Positions 32,646-44,142 of a DNA stretch of 64,000 nt are shown piece after piece. Position numbers and translations under genes: made by a program. The notes below the pieces were generated by a model. The model ran no database searches and was not told the origin of the DNA. It saw only the letters and a list, made by a program, of their open reading frames with translations. Position 1 is the stretch's first letter; each line of letters starts with the position of its first letter. The DNA is from Ophiura sarsii (taxonomy: Eukaryota > Echinodermata > Ophiuroidea > Amphilepidida > Ophiuridae): assembly GCA_035610835.1 (NCBI GenBank), contig CM069449.1, positions 59,324,183 to 59,388,182 on the forward strand, in the 5' to 3' direction.

Positions 32646-32918
32646 TATGATGAAATTGACTTGGTATTACGTAATAGCTTACTAAAGTAAATATTTTCAG
32701 GTATAGGTAAATATTTTCCCTCAACGACGTATTTTATTTTTTATACCCTTCTTCATCATTAAATAGCGAATGTTAATTAGATTCATGATAGCTTCTATTC
32801 TTAAAATGATGTCTTTATATTTTTGTTTTCAAAATACTATTAAAATTGAGATTTATGGACTCCCGTTTAGTCTTGGAAAGATTTCTCATTGATATAAAAT
32901 AATGGATCTAAAAGTTAC

Positions 32919-33165
32919 CTTGGTTTTGAATGACATTTCCTGGAATTGGAACTGCACTTCGGATGCTGGCTAGATGGTTTCCTCGACCTTTATAGTATAA
33001 ACTAGGAAGTGGACTTTGGTGAAAGTAACGCCGAATTGCTGGAGCCGACATAAACATCAGCTTTTGTATTGGTGCGGTATAATACTGTTCGGTTGCACAT
33101 CGTATAAACAGCCGAATCATTGCTACTTCAAACGAGATTTTGACCAGACAACAACACAAAATCAA
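32919..33165 (-). CDS. BAAT/ACOT-like gene, exon 1 (start region)
   Basis: The exon ends at a good donor (CAAG|GTAACT, phase 1) that joins exon 2 in frame. Three in-frame Met codons are possible starts: 33165, 33120 (MIRLFIRCATEQ) and 33057 (MFMSAPAIRRYFHQ), giving 524, 509 or 488 residues in total; BAAT/ACOT proteins are usually about 420-480. The stretch before the BAAT domain is rich in Arg, Ser and hydrophobics and poor in acids, which would suit a mitochondrial presequence. An upstream non-coding exon cannot be excluded. Confidence 0.65.
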
Positions 33166-34160
33166 AAATCGTCTATTTCAATTCTGCACGGAATTAGCCT
33201 CGCACCAAATCTGTGTTAAACTGTGTTAAAGAATTAGACAGCTTTATTCAGTAATAGAGTCTTAACACTTTCCACGCGGCTATTATTTTTACCATATAGT
33301 AGAGTCATTTCCATGAGATCCGTGACCAGTTTTAGGATACCCTCTTTTCTTGATGGATTTGTCAAGATGGACTAATTCTAAGAAAAATGAGCTCCTATAT
33401 ACCTCTCAGAAGTGCTGGCAATAGTTTTTATAGCGCAAAATCAAAAATGGCCGCCATACAGGGGCCCGAAAATTCAAATGGCTTCAATTAAGCTAAAAAG
33501 CATACCAAATTGTTCGCCTGAGCACAAGGATTCCAGAAAAGTATAGTTTGCTACACTTCCGATGTTTGGTTAACGAGTTATCGGGTAAAACGTAAAAAGG
33601 TCGTTGACCTTTGCATATGGGGTCAAAATTTAAACTGGCACCGATTTTGAAAAACAATATCTCATATTGTTTGTATGATCTCAATGATTACAGAAATAAT
33701 AGTTTTTCCCACCTAGAGTGTCAGTTGTACCTTATAAAGGGGTCAAAAGGTCAGGTTCCATATAGGTCAGTATACCTTGACCTTTTGACCCACGCAAAAT
33801 ATTCCTGGTTCCTAAAAAAATACCATTTCTGGAATCCTTGTGATCATACGAACAATATGAGATATTGTTTTTCAAAATCGGTGCAAGTTTAAATTTTGAC
33901 CCCATATGCAAAGGTCAACGACCTTTTTACGTTTTACCCAATAACTCGTTAACCAAACATCGGAAGTATAGCAAACTATACTTTTCTGGAATCCTTGTGC
34001 TCAGGCGAACAATTTGGTATGCTTTTTAGCTTAATTGAAGCCATTTGAATTTTCAGGCCCCTGTATGGCGGCCATTTTGGATTGTACGCTATAAAAACTA
34101 TTGCCAGCACTTCTGGGAGGTATATAGGAGCTCATTTTTCTTAGAAGTAGTCCATCTTGA

Positions 34161-34866
34161 CAAATCCATCAAGAAAAGAGGGTATCCTAAAACTGGTCAC
34201 GGATCTCATGCAGGCCTCAAATTTCGTCAATTTAGGGGCACGGCCACTTTGGCCTTAAAAATAACACATTTCGAAGGGCATCGAGGCCATGTTCTGGGGC
34301 ACCACGGCCAAACCAATATTGGAATGAAAGGGCACCAAGGCCATTTTATATTACATTATTTATACCATAATTTTACATGTAAACTTCACTAGGACTTTTA
34401 TTAAATACTTTACAGCATGAAACGAGACAGTCTGTTTATTTTGTCAATCAACATAATTATTTTAATACTGTATCATTGTCATGTTGTGAATTTGTGATGT
34501 TATTATATGTTATTACAAATCCATCAAGAAAAGAGGGTATCCTAAAACTGGTCACGGATCTCATGCAGGCCTCAAATTTCGTCAATTTAGGGGCACGGCC
34601 ACTTTGGCCTTAAAAATAACACATTTCGAAGGGCATCGAGGCCATGTTCTGGGGCACCACGGCCAAACCAATATTGGAATGAAAGGGCACCAAGGCCATT
34701 TTATATTACATTATTTATACCATAATTTTACATGTAAACTTCACTAGGACTTTTATTAAATACTTTACAGCATGAAACGAGACAGTCTGTTTATTTTGTC
34801 AATCAACATAATTATTTTAATACTGTATCATTGTCATGTTGTGAATTTGTGATGTTATTATATGTA
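34161..34866. repeat. Tandem duplication, 355 bp x 2, across the layer 2/3 boundary
   Basis: Unit 1 is 34161-34515, unit 2 about 34516-34866, nearly identical. Each contains about 50 bp of the second-layer arm (from CAAATCCATCAAGAAAAGAG) and about 305 bp of the third-layer element, so the duplication happened after the third insertion. Confidence 0.88.
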
Positions 34867-35226
34867 CGTTGCTGTTGGAAAGCAGAGCATTGGGCAATTG
34901 CGTAGCTAGAGACAAGGTGGATACATGTTTAAAAACAACCATTAGATAGATGAAAACTTTACACCTCGAATAGACTGTCACATCGTCATTTTTGTAAAAT
35001 TTTAAAGCACATTGCACCTTTCAAAATCGGATTGAACTTGGAATAATTTGATCAAAGTTAAGTTTATCGGAACCCCCAACCGCGAGCCAAAAGGGCACAC
35101 GGCCACTGTTAAAAATAGGGCACGGCCATTATGGCCGTGATTTTTTTACTGATCTGAGGGCATCGCGGCTAGATGCGAGGGCATCGCGGCAATGGCCGCG
35201 ATGGCCGCGATGTAATTTGAGCCCTG
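34211..35226. mobile_element. Third layer: non-autonomous hAT-like element, 8-bp duplication ATCTCATG
   Basis: CAGGCCTCAAATT at the left and the inverse of CAGGGCTCAAATT at the right. It is flanked by perfect 8-bp ATCTCATG (34203-34210 and 35227-35234), the hallmark of hAT transposition. Near both ends it carries repeated GGGCA-n-GGCC motifs (GGGCACGGCCACTTTGGCC, GGGCATCGAGGCC, GGCCGCGATGGCCGCGATG), which look like subterminal transposase-binding repeats. No transposase. Confidence 0.88.
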
Positions 35227-35511
35227 ATCTCATGGAAATTACTCTACTAATACACAAAACAGATTTTTCAGAAACCTTTCCCAATTTTCAAAGTCTATCT
35301 CAAGGATTACTGACCCAATACTAGGCATGTTTGTACTTATGTCAATGCATTTCTCATGGCGGTTCTAAATATGGTAATGAAATTCAATAATTTTGAATTT
35401 TTTTAAACATTTTGTGAAATTTTGTAATGTCGTCTGCAGCCGCCTGCCGCGTGGAAAGTGTTAACACCAGTCTAACTCATGAATGGATTACACCAAGGAT
35501 ACACCTGTATT

Positions 35512-35648
35512 TCCCCGTGTATATTGTTTTTCGGTGGTTCCGCGTATTTCCACTAACCATGTAATGGCAGAATGGTGTAAGCTTACCTCACAGCGGAACA
35601 GCCGTCTATATGGTAACAAAATGTTCAGTTTCAAATCAAGCTAGAATG
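35512..35648 (+). repeat. Dispersed repeat, copy 2 (partner at 8797-8950)
   Basis: Same landmarks in the same order: CCCGTGTAT, CGGTGGTTCCGCGT, ACCTCACAGCGGA, AAATGTTCAGTTTCAAATCA. Confidence 0.6.
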
Positions 35649-36708
35649 TATTGTACGTAGTATTGTCATATATTCATTTTTATATTAAATTAAATCTACA
35701 TTTTTATAAACAGCTGTAGGTCTATCATTTATATTCCTCCTCATCTGACGGTATATAACGATAACAATGCACTAAAAGCAAAAGACGTATTTAATAGTAT
35801 TCATATAAAATTTATATAAATTCATTTATATAAACTCTAACAAAATAAAAATGTTTCCTATAGGCCGAGCACATTTCATTATTATTTCGGTTTTTGTTTG
35901 AAAACCCTGTTGGGAAATTTCCAAAATGCTATATTTATACCAATCTCTTGTTTTCAAACCAAATTCAAGATAGCGAAATTATTTTTTAAGAAGCTGTGAA
36001 ATTATGTAAATTTAAAATGATTCAAACCAGATTTATTCCAAAAACAAAAATGCAATAAGAACTGCATTTCGCATACAGGTTTGCAGCTGGTCACCTACAG
36101 GAAATAAAATGGTTTTTTTTCTCTTTTATTTTCTCGTTGCACTGAAATTTACCTCATCCCATTCAATAAAAGGAGCTCAGAAATATTTCTCCACGAATAA
36201 CGTAAGTAGCGTAGGCTAAGTAAAAACCCTTCCAAGATAAGTGCTGTTAATCAGAATGTTCCCCGAGGAAGGTTTGGCAGGCCTATCTTATGAATTATGC
36301 GCTAATTCCAAAAAGTCACTCTTTTGGCCGTTTTGACCATTTTTGGGGTCAACAAATTACAATTTTGACCTTATTTGGTATACAACAATCATAAATCTTG
36401 TTATTGATGTTTTCATGAGCTTATCTAAGGTAAAAAATGGTCCTGTTTCCATAAAAATACTCTTACCGGATTAAATAGTCAAATGTATGTCATTTTGGCC
36501 ATTAGTTTACCAAAAAGGTTAGTTTGCTGCACATGAACTAATTATACACTATAACAAATTGATTTTTTAAAGATTGGTACATTCAAAACATTAATAAATG
36601 TAACAATCTCCTTATTTTCAAATCAGGCATATCACCTACATTGTATAATTCAATTTCTTCTATTTTGTAAAACACATTTGATAACCTGAATCATTTCTTT
36701 TTTTGCAT
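35649..36708. other. AT-rich DNA, nothing recognised
   Basis: No reading frame, repeat pair or terminal inverted repeat stood out on either strand. Confidence 0.5.
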
Positions 36709-38275
<1,567 letters not shown>

Positions 38276-39427
38276 ATTGCTGGGATATATTCCTGCTAGC
38301 AATTGGAGATAGCCCCTTAATCAAGATACTGCAGGGGAGTTGTTCCTTGGACCCCTGGTGAAGGAGAAAGAGCTAGGTGAAATGTTATTTTTATTTACTA
38401 AAGATATGCACTTTACACTATGAACATTATGCAAAAATTAGCAGTTTTAAAATTGGGCTAAAAGTCAATGGGGCATAAAATCCAAGCTCAAGGTGTCAGA
38501 TGCTTGAAGCTTTGTCAGAATTAATTGTTCATCAAGTATTACAACTTTAAAATGAGCAAGTTCAGACAACCTTGGCAAAAGGGTGTATCATCAAAATTCG
38601 CATTTTGAGAAAACGATCGTTAAAGTTGAAAAATATAATGTAAAATGATAAAATGACGTTGAGATAGCACCTGCTATCTTTCAAACAAAGCATCATGGGA
38701 TTCTAATACTTTGATCAATGGAAATAGTGGCCTTTATTTACTAAAAAAATGATTCAAACTAAAAAAGGGTGTATTTTGAGATACACCCTTTTACCAAATC
38801 AGGGCATGTTCCGCTTACTTCCTGTTTTTATGGGACACTAACAGAATGAAGGCCAACAAAGCAAATGTCCTCACCAGATTACATGTGATCAGGCAAAAAT
38901 AATTTTTGTTTTATTTTATTCTCACTTTGTCTGTTGTGAGAAAAATTATTCACTTCACGATGGTTCATTTAGAATAGAATAACTTTAATGATAAGCATCG
39001 AGTGGTTCAGAAACCGACTAGAAGCACCGGAAGTGTGACAGAATACGTGTTCATTTCTGAAGTAAAACCAGCAACGTTGGATGCAATATCGGTAGTGTTA
39101 GTGTTGAAGAAAAAACATGTCCGGGACCCTTCGACATTCGATCTGAGTACATTCCGTGAAAATCCATCCATATTATTTTATCTTACGTTTTGCGTTAAAA
39201 ACAGGAGGCTCTCGACTGGCTTTCAAATCAACCGTATGTTAAAAAAGGCGGGGTGTCATCAATTGGTACAAGTAAAGGGGGTGAAATAGCTCTAGCAATG
39301 GCTGTAAATTTTCCCGAAAAGGTAAAGACGAATGGATTTTGATGAGCAATTTAACTTTAAAGTCTTGAAATTTACAACAAGCATGCTAAACTCTCAAGAC
39401 AATTGGTTTCTACATTGGCTATTCATG
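38276..39427. repeat. Segmental duplication, copy 2 (inverted relative to 21732-22685)
   Basis: Starts with GCTGGGATATATTCCTGC and ends at TACATTGGCTATTCATG; contains a copy of BAAT exon 5 and its flanks. About 200 bp longer than copy 1 through an insertion near 38450-38880, and lacking the G46 tract. Confidence 0.8.
39205..39321 (+). pseudogene. Isolated copy of BAAT exon 5, open frame, Ser nucleophile
   Basis: 117 nt, same length as exon 5, with AAACAG before it and GTAAAG after it, so splice sites are kept. It encodes EALDWLSNQPYVKKGGVSSI and GTSKGGEIALAMAVNFPEK without stops. The nucleophile elbow is GTSKGG, while the functional exon has GTCKGG. No other BAAT exon was found on the plus strand nearby (downstream is satellite DNA), so it is either an orphan exon or a remnant of a second gene copy. 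Confidence 0.75.
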
Positions 39428-40235
39428 TTTAGTTTAGTTTAGTTTATTTATTAGAACATACGCTTTTACAACAGCGGCACACGTCTTTAAAAACGGTGCG
39501 TTATTTTACAAAAATAACAATATACACACAAATTTAAAAAAAAAGATATGCAAAAATGAGACTTCCAATTTTACACCAAGGCAATATATACAGATGTGGG
39601 ATCAAAATCAAAAATAAACATACATATAAAAATTACTAATAAATTAAAAGTAAAACGAGAACTTCTGAGCATGAATTGAAAGCATAAACACCGTTCAATG
39701 AACTGTTGTGGACTGAGAATTCTTTAGGCCTGACCTATGTGTCCAAGCCTTTTTAAGGTGTTTGGTACATATAAGAACCTATTGAAATTTTTTGCTAAGA
39801 TTAAGATTGCGTATAAATGAAGTTCCATCGATGTGCAACTCATTTCTAAAATAAAAAATAGGGGTCACCGACTTCGTTTTTCCACGAGAATAATTTAAAA
39901 AAACACCTTTTTTCGAGCAAAATAACACAGACGTCTATGGGAATTTTTTTTACACGTTTTGCTTCATAGCAAAAAAACTAGATTGAAATGTTATGCCGGA
40001 TTTTTTTAAAAAAGATGCGGAAGTATATGGCCTTTCAATTTCTTAAATAAAATATGGGGGTTACCGACTTACTTTTTCCACAATTTAACGAAAAGTGTCC
40101 TTTTTTAGTGTTCAAAAAAGTGCTGCCGTGGAATACCGCGTATGACGCGGAAGAAAAGTCGCTTCATTGCCTGCGTATTTATTTGTACGCGTATTCACAA
40201 ACGCCCACCCACCACGCGCACCCACCCACTACAAA
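39428..40235. other. AT-rich DNA with a TTTAG run and a small duplication
   Basis: A short TTTAG repeat at 39428-39447. A block with GGGGTCACCGACTTCGTTTTTCCAC (in two parts, 39861 and 39876 onward) is repeated at about 40050-40082 as GGGGGTTACCGACTTACTTT. No gene. Confidence 0.5.
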
Positions 40236-43140
40236 ATGACACACTTATGCTGCATAGGTGTACCATAGGAGCCTTTCAACCCAGATAAGGGACGTAAAAC
40301 TAGGATAACGGGCCTTATCTGGGGTTTAAGTTGTTAACCCCAGATAAGGGACGGTAACCTAGGATAACGGGCCTTATCTGGGGTTCAAGTTGTGTTATCT
40401 GAGGTTAACTTAACTGTGGTTAAGGTGCGTTAACCCAGATAAGGGACGTAAACCCCGAATAACGTGCCTTATCTATGAATAAAGCACCTTATCCCTAGTT
40501 AACGCACCTTATCTGGGAATAAGGAGCGTTAACCCCAGATACGGCGGGCCTTATCTGGGGTTTACGTCCCTTATCCGGGGTTCTGGCGGAAATGACACAC
40601 TCATTATGCTGCATGTTTGTACCATAGGAGCGTTAACCCCAGATAAGGGACGTAAACCTAGGATAACGGGCCTTAACTGGGGTAAGTTGTTAACCCCAGA
40701 TAAGGGACGTAAACCTAGGATAACGGGCCTTATCTGGGATTTAAGTTGTTAGCCCCAGATAGGGATCGTTAACCCCAGATAAGGCCCGCCTTATCTGGAG
40801 TTTACGTCCCTTATCCGGGGTTAAGGCGGAAATGACACACTTATGCTGCATGTGTATACCATAGGAGCGTTGACCCCAGATAAGGGACGTAGAACTAGGA
40901 TAACGGGCCTTATCTGGGGTTTAAGTTGTTAACCCCAGATAAGGGACGTAAACCTAGGATAAGGCAGGCCTTATCTGGGGTTGACGTCCCTTATCCGGGG
41001 TTAAGGCGGAAATGACACACTTATGCTGCATGTGTGTTCCATAGGAGCGTTAACCCCAGATAAGGGACGTAAACCTACGATAACGGGCCTTATCTGGGAT
41101 TTAAAATGTTGACCCCAGATAAGGGACGTAAACCTAGGATAACGGGACTTATCTAGGGTTTAAGTTGTTTACCCCAGATAAGGATCGTTAACCCCAGATA
41201 AGCCCCGTCTTATCTGGGGTTTACGTTCCTTATATCTAAGGTACACACATAAGCAGCATAAGTGTGTCATTTCCGCCTTAACCCCGGATAAGGGACGTAA
41301 ACCCCAGATAAGGCCCGCCTAACGATCCTCTGGAGTTAACAACTTAAACCCCAGATAAGGCCTGTTATCCTAGGTTTACGTCCCTTATCTGGTGTTAATA
41401 AGTCAAACCTCAGATAAGGCCCGGCATCCTAGGTTTACGTCCCTTATCTGGGGTTAACGCTCCTAAAGTACACACATGCAGCATACGTATGTCATTTCCG
41501 CCTTAACCCCGGATAAGGGACGTAAACCCCAGACTGGGGTTAACGATCCTTATTTGGGGTTAACATTTTAAACCCCAGATAAGGCCGGTTATCCTAGGTT
41601 TACGTCCCTTATCTGGGGTTAACGCTCCTATGGTACACACATGCAGCATAAGTGTGTCATTTCCGCCCTAACCCTAGATAAGGGACGTTAACCCCAGATA
41701 AGGCAGGCCTTATCTGGGTTAACGATCCTTATCTGGGGTTAACAACTTAAACCCAAGATAAGACCTGTTATCCTAGGTTTACGTCCCTTATCTGGGGTTA
41801 ACGCTCCTCTGGTACACACATGCAGCATAAGTGTGTCATTTCCGCCTTAACCCCGGATAAGTGACGTAAACCCCAGATAAGGCCCGCCTAACGATCCTCT
41901 GGAGTTAACAACTTAAACCCCAGATAAGGCCTGTTATCCTAGGTTTACGTCCCTTATCTGGTGTTAATAAGTCAAACCTCAGATAAGGCCCGGCATCCTA
42001 GGTTTACGTCCCTTATCTGGGGTTAACGCTCCTAAAGTATACACATGCAGCATAAGTATGTCATTTCCGCCTTAACCCCGGATAAGGGACGTAAACCCCA
42101 GACTGGGGTTAACGATCCTTATTTGGGGTTAACATTTTAAACCCCAGATAAGGCCGGTTATCCTAGGTTTACGTCCCTTATCTGGGGTTAACGCTCCTAT
42201 GGTACACACATGCAGCATAAGTGTGTCATTTCCGCCCTAACCCTAGATAAGGGACGTTAACCCCAGATAAGGCAGGCCTTATCTGGGTTAACGATCCTTA
42301 TCTGGGGTTAACAACTTAAATCCAAGATAAGACCTGTTATCCTAGGTTTACGTCCCTTATCTGGGGTTAACGCTCCTCTGGTACACACATGCAGCATACG
42401 TGTGTCATTTCCGCCTTAACCCCGGATAAGTGACGTAAACCCCAGATAAGGCCCGCCTAACGATCCTCTGGAGTTAACAACTTAAACCCCAGATAAGGCC
42501 TGTTATCCTAGGTTTACGTCCCTTATCTGGTGTTAATAAGTCAAACCTCAGATAAGGCCCGGCATCCTAGGTTAACGTCCCTTATCTGGGGTTAACGCTC
42601 CTAAAGTATACACATGCAGCATAAGTATGTCATTTCCGCCTTAACCCCGGATAAGGGACGTAAACCCCAGACTGGGGTTAACGATCCTTATTTGGGGTTA
42701 ACATTTTAAACCCCAGATAAGGCCGGTTATCCTAGGTTTACGTCCCTTATCTGGGGTTAACGCTCCTATGGTACACACATGCAGCATAAGTGTGTCATTT
42801 CCGCCCTAACCCTAGATAAGGGACGTTAACCCCAGACAAGGCAGGCCTTATCTGGGTTAACGATCCTTATCTGGGGTTAACAACTTAAACCCAAGATAAG
42901 ACCTGTTATCCTAGGTTTACGTCCCTTATCTGGGGTTAACGCTCCTCTGGTACACACATGCAGCATAAGTGTGTCATTTCCGCCTTAACCCCGGATAAGT
43001 GACGTAAACCCCAGTGGGGTTAACGATCCATATCCCCAGATAACTAGGGATACGGCGCGTTTTTCGGGGTTTATGTCCCTTATCTGGGGTTAACGCGGAA
43101 ATGACACACTTATGCTGCATGCGTGTACCATAGGAGCCAT
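40236..43140. repeat. Hairpin-rich satellite with internal orientation switch
   Basis: Built from AACCCCAGATAAGG / CCTTATCTGGGGTT blocks, GACGTAAACCTAGGATAACG and GACACACTTATGCTGCATG. Up to about 41225 the landmark reads CTTATGCTGCATG on the plus strand; after about 41235 it reads CATGCAGCATAAG, so the array inverts. The right part is a higher-order repeat of about 570 bp in three copies (the landmark TTAACCCCGGATAAG recurs at about 41277, 41845, 42416). The last 60 bp flip back to the first orientation. Not coding. Confidence 0.92.
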
Positions 43141-43207
43141 GCGCACACGTTCTCTTTTCGACCTTGCTTCTCACACGTACTGGACGCCTTTGACGATGCT
43201 CTCCAGC

Positions 43208-43988
43208 ACTATAGTTAGATCAGTTCCAAATTGGTAAAACCTTCTTACAGCAGCGAATGAATACAGAAGGACGAGAGCGCGCTGAAGGCAACAACCGCAC
43301 TGTTTATCATATTCGTGACAAGTGTGTGCGGCCAAAACCGCGTACTGCGTGCGTGTGTCAATAATTGCGCGGTAACGCTTGGATTACTTTTCCGCGCGGA
43401 GAGTTAAAACCGAGTATTTCTCGCCAATGGACCCACGTCACATGAGGTTGAGCTCGCGTAAAGTACGCCTGCTCAACCTCACCCCAAAACGGCCCCGTGG
43501 TTCTCCGTTGTGCGCACTACGTCATCTCGACCTCAAGGCTCTGATTGGTTGGTGTTCAAACGTGAGAACTGAAAAACTCATGAGCTTTTCCACGCACCAT
43601 CACGCCCCACTGCGTCGGTGGTTATGGCGCAGCGGGAGCACTGCGTTGGTGGATACGGCGCAGCGTGACGATCGTTAAAAAGACGTCAGTTTAAATTTGA
43701 CCAATCAGGTGCTTTGGTGTTGTTGGTTGGCAGTATTTTGCGAGTTCAAGCATGCGTGCGCAGCCTGATCGAAGTGCGCCCACGTATGTCGAATAGTCCG
43801 TCGAGAAGTCCCCTCGCCCAGTGAGCTATAGAGCGCCCCCACACGAGAACCGACAGGCTCGGGCCTGTCGGTTCTCGTGTGGGGGCGCTCTATAGCTCAC
43901 TGGGCGAGGGGACTTCTCGACGGACTAATGTCGAACTGTGGCCAGGAGATTATGTGCCGTAGGTCCATTTGGAACTGATTAAACTATA
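43208..43988. mobile_element. GC-richer inverted-repeat element, about 780 bp
   Basis: ACTATAGTTAGATCAGTTCC at the left and the inverse of ATAGTTTAATCAGTTCC at the right; the same end occurs singly at 57423. The interior is CpG-rich compared with the surroundings and hosts the hairpin MITE at 43794-43927. A 99-codon frame at 43379-43678 has no recognisable domain and is not called. Confidence 0.6.
43794..43927. mobile_element. 134-bp hairpin MITE with 8-bp target duplication ATGTCGAA
   Basis: Two 65-bp arms are perfect inverse complements around a 4-base TCGG loop; ends TAGTCCGTCGAGAAGTCCC. It is flanked by identical ATGTCGAA (43786-43793, 43928-43935). The 8-bp duplication suggests hAT mobilisation. 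Related half-elements with the same TAGTCCGTCGAGAAGTCC end lie at 57955, 58672 and 58744. Confidence 0.93.
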
Positions 43989-44142
43989 ATGATTTCAGAC
44001 CACGTGACAAACAAATACAATTTTATAAAATAAATGCTATGTTCGACATCTACATATTATGCGAGTTTTATTTGTAATCTTCAGTTCTTCACCCACGGTT
44101 TACGTTATCAATGTAAGAGAGGACCCCATGAAAAGTGACACT

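Larger units (their letters stand above)
33299..35247. mobile_element. Second layer: palindromic element with TA duplication
   Basis: GTAGAGTCATTTCCATGAG at the left and CTCATGGAAATTACTCTAC at the right, with TA on both sides (33297-33298, 35248-35249). Long arms pair 33299 to about 33690 with about 33840 to 34210 (GCCATACAGGGGCC and GGCCCCTGTATGGC are the clearest landmarks). The right arm is cut by the third layer at 34211. Confidence 0.82.
33266..35460. mobile_element. Outer layer of a transposon nest: CACTTTCC element with TTAA duplication
   Basis: CACTTTCCACGCGGC at 33266 and GCCGCGTGGAAAGTG ending at 35460, each bordered by TTAA (33262-33265, 35461-35464). Its own sequence is only 33266-33298 and about 35248-35460; the rest is a second element inserted into it. 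Related copies: 20674, 46942, 55106. TTAA duplication is seen in piggyBac- and Kolobok-type elements; the class is inference. Confidence 0.8.

Noticed and set aside
43379..43678. 99-codon frame in GC-rich DNA as a gene
   Set aside because: No recognisable domain, no intron or promoter evidence, and it lies inside an inverted-repeat element whose GC content lengthens chance frames.
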